The translations under genes were made by a program, and so were the position numbers. DNA of 6,258 bases from Acidimicrobiales bacterium (GTDB lineage Bacteria; Actinomycetota; Acidimicrobiia; Acidimicrobiales; Poriferisodalaceae), in contig JAGQSP010000313.1 in the NCBI GenBank assembly GCA_020439485.1, positions 1 to 6,258 on the forward strand. The letters are read 5' to 3'. The notes beneath the pieces were generated by a model. The model was given only the letters and a program-made list of their open reading frames with translations, ran no database searches and was not told the DNA's origin. Every line of letters begins with the position of its first letter. The stretch's first letter is position 1. This document shows, piece after piece, positions 1 to 5,254 of this stretch.

Positions 1-211
1 GGAAGGGTTCGGCTTCGCCGACCAATCGATCGAACGCCGACGCGTCGGCTACAGGAACGGCATCGGGCACCGTGCGCGACCCGGGCCTGACGGCGGCAAC
101 GACCTCGAAGGTCTCGGTTGAGCTAGAGGACAGGAGCTGCAGGTGGCGAACCAGGCGGCGGCCCACGTAGCCACCGGCGCCCACCACCAAGACTTTCAAG
201 GGCGCGGTCAT
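1..211 (-). CDS. NAD(P)-dependent epimerase/dehydratase (extended-SDR type), N-terminal fragment
   Basis: My own translation of the minus strand from the ATG at 211-209 gives 70 open codons to the left edge, so the gene is cut off there. It begins MTAPLKVLVV, followed by GAGGYVG (residues 11-17). That is the glycine-rich GxGGxxG dinucleotide-binding turn after the first beta strand of a Rossmann fold, typical of extended SDR nucleotide-sugar epimerases, dehydratases and reductases. The second strand, VVAAVRPGS (37-45), ends in Arg rather than Asp, which by family knowledge leans towards NADP(H) over NAD(H). This is weak evidence. The start overlaps the stop of the upstream glycosyltransferase in an ATGA, suggesting translational coupling, and there is no strong ribosome binding site of its own. 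The catalytic Ser/Tyr/Lys residues lie outside the window, so the reaction and substrate cannot be named. A nucleotide-sugar modifying role is inferred from context. Confidence 0.8.
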   Translation of the reverse strand, partial: MTAPLKVLVVGAGGYVGRRLVRHLQLLSSSSTETFEVVAAVRPGSRTVPDAVPVADASAFDRLVGEAEPF

Positions 212-1305
212 GAAGCCAACGCCTGTTCGTAGATGTCGTGGATCAGGTCGACGTGACGGTCGAACGAGAACTCCTCGCGCGCCCTTCGAAGCGCTCCCCC
301 AGCGAGGCGATGGCGCAAGGTGTCGTCCTTCAGTGTCTCGATGGCTCTGGCCAGGGCTGTCGTGTCGCCCGGCGCTACGACCAGACCGGTCTGACCGTCG
401 AGGTTCACCCAGTCGGTTCCCGTGCCCAGCCGGGTGCTGATGGCCGGGAGACCGTTCGCCATGGCCTCCGCCATCGACAGCCCAAATGCCTCGGCCCTCG
501 AAACCGACGGCAACACGACCACGTCGTGTTGCTTGTGGGCCGACCTCACCACGTTGTCGTCGCCGTCGTGCACCAACGTCACACGTCCACAGAGGGCGGG
601 GTCGCTCTGGGTGCGTTGGGTGACCACGTCGCGAAGTGGGCCGTCGCCGTAGACGGTCAGCACGACGTCTTCGACCTCGCGCATGGCGTCGAGCAAGACC
701 TCGATGCCCTTGTAGTAGACGAGCCGCCCGACGAACAGCAGTCTCAGAGGGCCGTCCAGGCAGCGCGGCCGACCTGGCTGTGCGTCGAGCATCCGCGGTG
801 ACACTCCATAGGGAGCCAGCCGGACGCGACCCGAGGCCGCCGACAGCTCGGGTGCGTCAACGAGCATCTGGCTGGCCGCAAGCACTGCCCGGGCCCTTCG
901 CATCAGGCGTCGCTGAACGGGCCCGTACACAGGGTCCAGGAACCGTTGCTTGCCCAGCTGCGCATGGAACGACACCACCACAGCCGGGTCGTTTCTGTTG
1001 GCGAGCACGCCCAACTCGGCGATGGGGTTGGGGCTGTGCAAATGGACGACATCGGCATCGAGACGCCGTGTTGCCTCGGCGAGCGACCACGACAGCGGCA
1101 TCGACAACGCCCGGCCAGCCTCGGCGAACCGATGAATGGTCACTCCGTCTGGTCGCTGCTCGGACCGTGTGTGTTTGACACCGGCTACATAGAGATCGAC
1201 GTCGGCTCCCCTGGCGACACTGGCCGCAGCCAGGTCTGCCATGTATCGCGTGATGCCCGCTGCGACGGGCGGGTTGGCGTCTTTGAATACGTGGGCGATT
1301 CGCAT
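208..1305 (-). CDS. GT4-family glycosyltransferase (GT-B fold)
   Basis: This 365-residue protein has the usual length and layout of a retaining GT4 transferase that moves a sugar from a nucleotide donor to a growing lipid-linked glycan at the inner face of the membrane. The N-terminal Rossmann half starts MRIAHVF. It has a glycine loop near VAAGITRYM (14-22), DADVVHLHSPNP (83-94) and VVVSFHAQ (109-116), whose His115 fits the His that often ends this strand in GT4 enzymes. The C-terminal half has FVGRLVYYKG (191-200), with Arg194 and Lys199 as likely donor-phosphate contacts. It also has EAFGLSMAEAMANGLP (272-287), a good E-x7-E motif (Glu272, Glu280). No signal peptide or membrane span is visible. 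The ATG at 1305-1303 gives a natural family N-terminus, although no clear Shine-Dalgarno sequence precedes it. Its TGA overlaps the ATG of the next SDR gene. Donor, acceptor and linkage cannot be read from the sequence. Confidence 0.92.
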   Translation of the reverse strand: MRIAHVFKDANPPVAAGITRYMADLAAASVARGADVDLYVAGVKHTRSEQRPDGVTIHRFAEAGRALSMPLSWSLAEATRRLDADVVHLHSPNPIAELGVLANRNDPAVVVSFHAQLGKQRFLDPVYGPVQRRLMRRARAVLAASQMLVDAPELSAASGRVRLAPYGVSPRMLDAQPGRPRCLDGPLRLLFVGRLVYYKGIEVLLDAMREVEDVVLTVYGDGPLRDVVTQRTQSDPALCGRVTLVHDGDDNVVRSAHKQHDVVVLPSVSRAEAFGLSMAEAMANGLPAISTRLGTGTDWVNLDGQTGLVVAPGDTTALARAIETLKDDTLRHRLAGGALRRAREEFSFDRHVDLIHDIYEQALAS

Positions 1306-1381
1306 CCGTGGGCCGGTCGACCGAACCGCCCTTCAGTCAACATCGAACGATCACTATTGAGTGACTCTTCAAGTGTGAGTC
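1306..1381. promoter_or_regulatory. Divergent intergenic region, probable promoters for both flanking genes
   Basis: This 76-bp gap separates the minus-strand glycosyltransferase from the plus-strand dehydratase. It is the only intergenic space in the window, so promoters for both directions probably lie in or near it, unless the dehydratase starts further downstream and the control region is longer. It is more AT-rich than its surroundings from about 1331 to 1376. A weak plus-strand pair TTCAGT (1332-1337) and TATTGA (1355-1360), 17 bp apart, matches only about half of the sigma-70 consensus. On the minus strand a TTGACT lies at about 1334-1339, too close to the start codon to be convincing as a -35 box. 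Several short inverted repeats overlap here and are listed separately. The promoter assignment is inferred from gene layout and is not proven by motif. Confidence 0.45.
1314..1323. repeat. 10-bp perfect palindrome CGGTCGACCG
   Basis: This self-complementary 10-mer lies 8 bp upstream of the glycosyltransferase start codon in the divergent gap. It could be an operator half-site pair or a chance palindrome, since such words are common in GC-rich DNA. Its position is the only reason for listing it. Confidence 0.3.
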
Positions 1382-1382
1382 A
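1351..1382. repeat. Overlapping inverted repeats ahead of the dehydratase start
   Basis: Three mutually exclusive short inverted repeats overlap here. TCACT (1351-1355) pairs with AGTGA (1360-1364) across a 4-nt loop. GAGT (1359-1362) pairs with ACTC (1364-1367) around a single G. TGACTC (1362-1367) pairs with GAGTCA (1377-1382) across a 9-nt loop. The last pairing reaches the first base of the candidate ATG at 1382. The pairing is seen directly. Whether it acts as an operator, as an RNA hairpin affecting translation, or not at all is unknown. Confidence 0.35.
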
Positions 1383-3295
1383 TGGCGGCCGACGGTCCCG
1401 ACGTGTCATTCGCAACGCAGTTCCCCGGACGTTCACACGACGGGACCGAAACCGAGTCGATGGGTGGTCCGATGGGTATGACCAGCCGGGCGGCCTCACC
1501 GTTTCGTCGCGTCCAGGTCTGGACGGTGGACGTCTTGGGTTGGATGGCCGCCGTATCGATCGCGTGGTCGATCGTCCCGTCCGAGGAACAAGTGGCTTCG
1601 GTCGTCGAGTTCGCCCTGATCGCTGTTTCGTTGACCGTCGTAGGGCTTGTGACAGGCCTGTACAGAGGCCGATGGAGGCTCGGGTCATTCGACGAGAGCA
1701 CGGCGCTGATCGCCGTGGGTGTCATCACGGCATGTGCGTTCACCGGTCTGGACGCGCTGGCAGGCTCGGCCCCAACACCGGCTCGCACCGCCATCTGCGG
1801 TCTGGGCGGCACGGGCTTGATGGGCTTGTACCGAAGCCTCGTGCGTCGTCGAGATCTCAGAGGTGCCAGGCCGACCTCGCCCGACCTCACCCGTGCGATC
1901 GTCTTCGGGGCAGGCACCGGTGGCGAGTTGGCCGTGCGCACCATGCTGCGAGATCCGGCCAGCCCCTACCTTCCGGTCGCAATCCTGGACGACGACCCCA
2001 ACAAACACCGGATGCGCATCGACGGAGTTCCCGTCATGGGCGGTCGCAACAAACTCGAGCGTGCCGTCGGGGCTACCGACGCCACCATGTTGGTGATTGC
2101 GGTGCCGAGCGCCTCGGGCCGACTGATCTCCGAGTTGTTCGACCTGGGCCACTCGTTCGGCCTGGATGTGAAGGTGCTTCCTACGGCAGACGATCTGTTC
2201 GGCCGGCGGGTTCGAATCGCCGACATCCGAGAACTCCGCGAATCGGACCTGTTGGGACGCCACCGGATCGAGACAGACGTACGCTCGATCGCCGGCTACA
2301 TAAGCGGACGCCGAGTGCTCATCACGGGCGCCGGCGGTTCGATCGGAAGTGAGCTGAGCCGCCAGGTCAGCCGCTACGGGCCTTCGAGGCTGTTCCTGCT
2401 GGACCGCGACGAGTCGGCTCTGCACGCGGTGCAACTGTCGATTCACGGCAGAGCCCTGCTGGACTCGGACGAGCTGATACTGGCCAACATCCGCGAACGA
2501 GACCGCCTCGAGCGGGTATTCGAGGAAACCAAGCCAGACGTCGTGTTCCACGCAGCCGCCCTGAAGCATCTGCCGCTGCTGGAACGGTTCCCGTCCGAGG
2601 CCTACCAGACCAACGTCCAGGCGACCGTGCACCTACTAGAGCTCGCCGCCGCTCACGACGTCAGCCACTTCATCAACGTGTCGAGCGACAAGGCGGCCGA
2701 CCCGATCTCGGTGCTGGGGTATACGAAACGAATCTCTGAACGCCTCACCGCCTACACCGACACCATCGGTTCGGGGCGCTACGTCAGCGTTCGATTCGGC
2801 AACGTGCTGGGCAGTCGCGGATCGGTGCTGACCGCATTCCACAAGCAGGTTCTGTCTGGCAGGCCGCTCACCGTCACCCACCCGGACGTGGCGCGCTATT
2901 TCATGACCGTCGAGGAGGCGGTCGAGTTGGTCATCCAGGCCGGTGCCATCGGCGCCGGCGGTGAGGTTCTGGTGCTGGACATGGGCGAGCCGGTTCGCAT
3001 AGTCGACGTCGCCCGGCGCCTTGCGGCACAGGCCGGGCGCGAAGCCGAGATCGTCTACACCGGGCTGCGCCTGGGCGAGAAGCTCTGTGAAGACCTGTTC
3101 GCGGGCTCCGAGAGCCCGGTCGCCACTCAACATGAGCTGATCAACAGTGCCCGGGTGCCCGAGCTCGCGCCCGAGATGGTGATGGGCCTCAGCCCCAACG
3201 CACCCGATGAAACTCTGGTGGCGGCGATGATCACCATGTGTGAGCATCAAAACGACTCGGACACGGTGGCAGATCTACGGACCTCGTTGACGTGA
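1382..3295 (+). CDS. Membrane-anchored nucleotide-sugar 4,6-dehydratase, CapD/WbpM/PglF (FlaA1-like) family
   Basis: This 637-residue protein has the full-length family layout. A cytosolic N-terminus is followed by about four membrane spans (roughly 49-66, 72-93, 107-126 and 135-152). The WRLGSFDES linker sits between spans 2 and 3. A first Rossmann-like domain begins AIVFGAGTGGE (172-182), and the catalytic SDR domain runs from about 311 to 600. That domain has the NAD(P) turn TGAGGSIG (315-322), FHAAALKHLPLLE (389-401), VSSDKAADP (433-441) and GLRLGEKLCEDLF (561-573). Relatives convert UDP-GlcNAc to UDP-4-keto-6-deoxy sugars used for QuiNAc, FucNAc or bacillosamine. Aligned by eye to FlaA1, Ser435, Asp436, Lys437 and Lys449 occupy the expected catalytic positions. 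The Tyr (Met in WbpM) position is Leu445, with a Tyr at 447. The start is uncertain: ATGs at 1460, 1472 and 1478 would remove 26-32 hydrophilic residues and keep all domains, and none has a convincing ribosome binding site. The exact sugar product cannot be determined. Confidence 0.93.
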   Translation: MAADGPDVSFATQFPGRSHDGTETESMGGPMGMTSRAASPFRRVQVWTVDVLGWMAAVSIAWSIVPSEEQVASVVEFALIAVSLTVVGLVTGLYRGRWRLGSFDESTALIAVGVITACAFTGLDALAGSAPTPARTAICGLGGTGLMGLYRSLVRRRDLRGARPTSPDLTRAIVFGAGTGGELAVRTMLRDPASPYLPVAILDDDPNKHRMRIDGVPVMGGRNKLERAVGATDATMLVIAVPSASGRLISELFDLGHSFGLDVKVLPTADDLFGRRVRIADIRELRESDLLGRHRIETDVRSIAGYISGRRVLITGAGGSIGSELSRQVSRYGPSRLFLLDRDESALHAVQLSIHGRALLDSDELILANIRERDRLERVFEETKPDVVFHAAALKHLPLLERFPSEAYQTNVQATVHLLELAAAHDVSHFINVSSDKAADPISVLGYTKRISERLTAYTDTIGSGRYVSVRFGNVLGSRGSVLTAFHKQVLSGRPLTVTHPDVARYFMTVEEAVELVIQAGAIGAGGEVLVLDMGEPVRIVDVARRLAAQAGREAEIVYTGLRLGEKLCEDLFAGSESPVATQHELINSARVPELAPEMVMGLSPNAPDETLVAAMITMCEHQNDSDTVADLRTSLT

Positions 3296-4305
3296 GCTGG
3301 TACGCCCTCGGGGTCTCGTTTGTGCTGGCGTTGGTGCTGACGCCTCTGGTGATAGCGCTGCTGCGCCGCGCCGAGATCTACGACACGCCCGGCGAACGCA
3401 GCTCGCACTCGACGGCCACCCCTCGAGGCGGCGGCGTCGCCGTGGCCATTGCCGGGCTGTCGACGCTTGCGCTGGTCTGGAACGGCGCCGGCGGCCCAGC
3501 GATAGCAGTGGCCGTCACGGCCACAGGCTTCGGATTCGTGGGCCTGGCCGACGACCTTTTCGACCTGTCACCAAACCTGAGGCTGGCCATCCAGCTCACC
3601 TTCGGTGTGATCTCGTCGGTTCTGCTGCTGAACGCCGCTGGGCTGCCAACCCATCTGATGGTGCTGGCATTCGGCGCAACCGTGTTCTGGTTGATGTCGT
3701 TCGTCAACGCGTTCAACTTCATGGACGGCATCAACGGCATGAGTGTGGCCCAGGCGTGCGTAGCCGGGACGGCCTGGACCATCCTGGGTGTTGCGACGGG
3801 CGAGCCCTTCCTGGCCACCGCTGGAGCGATCCAGCTGGGCGCAACTCTGGGCTTCGCTCCCTTCAACGTGCCTCGGGCCCGGGTCTTCCTGGGCGATGTC
3901 GGGTCGTACTTCCTGGGCGCTTGGATGGCCGCTCTGGCTGTTGTCGGGCTGCGAGCCGGCCTGACGCCCGAAGCGGTTCTGGCGCCAATGGCGCTGTACT
4001 TGATCGATACCGGATCCACCCTGATCTGGCGCGTCCGTTCTGGCCACGAATGGCGCCAGCCACACAGGCACCACGTCTACCAACGCCTGACCGACCTGGG
4101 CTGGTCCCACTCCAAGACAGCGGCCTTCGCTGCGGCCATCATCGGGCTGTGCGCCCTGCTCGGTGGGTTGTCGGCAACGGCGTCGCTGCCCGCGCGTGTC
4201 GTTGCAGACGTCGGGTTGATCCTGGCTGTTGTGGCCTACCTCGACTGGCCCATGGTGCGCCGGGGTGAAGCCAGCACGCCCACCGGCGCCGGCGTCAGTA
4301 ACTGA
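3292..4305 (+). CDS. Polyprenyl-phosphate HexNAc-1-phosphate transferase, WecA/WbpL-like (MraY superfamily)
   Basis: This is a 337-residue integral membrane enzyme with about ten or eleven hydrophobic spans. It would transfer sugar-1-phosphate from a UDP-HexNAc to undecaprenyl (or other polyprenyl) phosphate, starting lipid-linked glycan synthesis. Family landmarks appear in order. TPRGGGVA (43-50) is followed by LADDLFD (85-91), with the Mg-binding Asp pair 87/88. Next come NAFNFMDGING (139-149) with Asn142 and Asp145, FLGDVGS (199-205) with Asp202, and the cytosolic basic loop PHRHHVYQRL (257-266). The HR-H-YQR form of that loop resembles WbpL/WbcO-type enzymes more than the HIHH loop of enteric WecA or MraY. 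The GTG start is chosen because it overlaps the upstream TGA as GTGA and gives a natural membrane-leading N-terminus. A weak GGA lies about 10 nt upstream. Pairing with a CapD/WbpM-type dehydratase suggests the first sugar may be a 6-deoxy-HexNAc, which is inference. Confidence 0.94.
   Translation: MSWYALGVSFVLALVLTPLVIALLRRAEIYDTPGERSSHSTATPRGGGVAVAIAGLSTLALVWNGAGGPAIAVAVTATGFGFVGLADDLFDLSPNLRLAIQLTFGVISSVLLLNAAGLPTHLMVLAFGATVFWLMSFVNAFNFMDGINGMSVAQACVAGTAWTILGVATGEPFLATAGAIQLGATLGFAPFNVPRARVFLGDVGSYFLGAWMAALAVVGLRAGLTPEAVLAPMALYLIDTGSTLIWRVRSGHEWRQPHRHHVYQRLTDLGWSHSKTAAFAAAIIGLCALLGGLSATASLPARVVADVGLILAVVAYLDWPMVRRGEASTPTGAGVSN
4283..4292. repeat. 10-bp perfect palindrome CCGGCGCCGG
   Basis: This GC-only palindrome lies in the last codons of the transferase gene, just before the convergent overlap. 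It may be chance in a GC-rich gene encoding a Gly/Ala/Thr tail, but it is one of three palindromic elements within about 60 bp at this junction. Confidence 0.3.
4295..4305. other. Convergent 11-bp stop-stop overlap with dyad symmetry
   Basis: The 3' ends of the plus-strand transferase and the minus-strand epimerase share 11 bp. The shared sequence TCAGTAACTGA is a perfect inverted repeat around its central A. The two genes therefore end almost identically, with Ser-Asn-stop on the plus strand and Ser-Tyr-stop on the minus strand, both using TGA. The geometry is certain, given both genes. A function is not shown. Confidence 0.85.
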
Positions 4306-5254
4306 CCAACGAATGGCCAAGGGCGAAGCCCTCGGCTTCGAGTGTGCAGGCGAGAGATTCGCGCAGCGACTTGGTGCGAAACCCGGGCAGGAGGGTTTCG
4401 AGCAGCCGCACCGAAGCCTGAAGGTTGGGCCGATCCGAAGCCCGCACCTTTGCCGGATCGGTGACGATCGACAGGTCACGATCCAGCAACTGACCGATGA
4501 AGTGGACGATGTCCTTGGCGTCCCAGCTCACGCCCGTGCCGACGTTGACCAGGAACGAACCCGATGGTCCCGATGCCAGCCCCGCTATCGCGTCGGCCAT
4601 GTCGTCGGTGTGGATGTAGTCGCGTCTCGTATCGGTGTTGCCCAACGGCAACTCGTCACCGGCCCTGACATAGTCGAGGATGTCGGGAACCAGGTGAGGG
4701 TTGGTCTCGAACGGGCCGATGGCGTTGAAGAAACGCATCACGACGGTGTCGGTCTGAGGACACCTGTCGGCGTGAAACCTCATCAGCTTCTCACCCATCA
4801 GCTTCGACATCCCGTAGATGTTGTCGGGGTCGGTCTGGTCGCCCTCGAAGTGGGCCACGGGCGCTGGCTTGTAGACATCGGCGGTCGAGGCGAAGAGGAT
4901 CCGCCTCGGCGTTACCGGCACCAGGGCATCGAGCAGGTTCTGGGTACCGGAGACGTTGACGGCGATGGTGTCGGCAGGATGTGCCTTGCAATACGGGATG
5001 AAGTGATGAGCTGCCAGGTGCACCACACATGTCGGACCGATCTCGCAAACGATGCGGCCCGTCGCGTGGGCGTCGCGTAAGTCGACCTCTGCGACCTCCA
5101 GCCGCGGGTGGTCGGTCAGGTGGGCGAGTCGATCTCGCGAGCCCACCGAGAAGTTGTCGACGACCACGACCTCGTGCCCGGCCGACAAGAGCCTCTCTAC
5201 CGTGGGCACGCCGATGAAACCCGCGCCTCCGGTGACCAAGACCTTTTCGTTCAC
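4295..5254 (-). CDS. NAD-dependent nucleotide-sugar epimerase/dehydratase, GalE-like extended SDR
   Basis: This 319-residue soluble protein has typical extended-SDR length. VLVTGGAGFIG (5-15) is the NAD-binding turn. Asp33 at the end of the second strand (VVVVDNFSVGS) favours NAD over NADP. VHLAAHHFIPYC (78-89) is the usual LAA region. Ser123/Thr124 in FASTADVY and YGMSK (Tyr147, Lys151) supply the catalytic Ser/Thr-Tyr-Lys set. RRDYIHTDDMADAI (210-223) is the conserved late-domain substrate and dimer region. Relatives include UDP-hexose 4-epimerases, dTDP-glucose dehydratases and 4-keto-sugar reductases. The sequence alone does not separate these, though the overall look is epimerase. The GTG start at 5254-5252 is well supported. 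A good ribosome binding site GGAGAA (5265-5260) lies 5 nt upstream, and the start overlaps the upstream glycosyltransferase TGA as GTGA. A role making or modifying a sugar for the same glycan is inferred from context. Confidence 0.9.
   Translation of the reverse strand: MNEKVLVTGGAGFIGVPTVERLLSAGHEVVVVDNFSVGSRDRLAHLTDHPRLEVAEVDLRDAHATGRIVCEIGPTCVVHLAAHHFIPYCKAHPADTIAVNVSGTQNLLDALVPVTPRRILFASTADVYKPAPVAHFEGDQTDPDNIYGMSKLMGEKLMRFHADRCPQTDTVVMRFFNAIGPFETNPHLVPDILDYVRAGDELPLGNTDTRRDYIHTDDMADAIAGLASGPSGSFLVNVGTGVSWDAKDIVHFIGQLLDRDLSIVTDPAKVRASDRPNLQASVRLLETLLPGFRTKSLRESLACTLEAEGFALGHSLVSY
4324..4340. terminator. Possible bidirectional hairpin at the convergent junction
   Basis: CGAAGCC (4324-4330) and GGCTTCG (4334-4340) form a perfect 7-bp stem with a 3-nt loop. 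The hairpin begins 19 nt after the stop of the plus-strand transferase and lies within the last codons of the minus-strand epimerase. The position suits termination of plus-strand transcripts. No T-tract follows on the plus strand, and only a modestly T-rich stretch follows on the minus strand. It is therefore at best a non-canonical or factor-assisted terminator. Chance hairpin formation in GC-rich coding DNA is a real alternative. Confidence 0.35.

Noticed and set aside
6..23. Short imperfect hairpin around GGTTCGGC and GCCGACC near the left edge
   Set aside because: It is inside SDR coding sequence, has a bulge, and is no better than expected for GC-rich DNA.
1332..1360. Sigma-70 promoter TTCAGT-17-TATTGA on the plus strand
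   Set aside because: Only about three of six bases match at each hexamer. It is kept as a weak hint within the intergenic feature and not called as a promoter.
946..2352. Long plus-strand open frame of 468 codons
   Set aside because: It is antisense to the glycosyltransferase and then out of frame with the dehydratase. The product is rich in Arg, His and Gly with no recognisable domain, as expected for a GC-rich shadow frame. Both underlying genes have clear family motifs.
1685..2632. Minus-strand open frames opposite the dehydratase and the transferase (also 2636-3250, 3378-4019 and 3568-4479)
   Set aside because: They lie wholly opposite strongly supported genes. Their products are low in hydrophobic structure or of biased composition, with no motifs, consistent with GC-rich antisense frames.
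3426..3437. GGC-rich run resembling a microsatellite
   Set aside because: It encodes the conserved PRGGGVA motif of the transferase, so protein constraint explains it.
4229..5080. Plus-strand open frame of 283 codons opposite the GalE-like gene
   Set aside because: It mirrors the codon structure of the well-supported epimerase on the other strand and shows no domain of its own.
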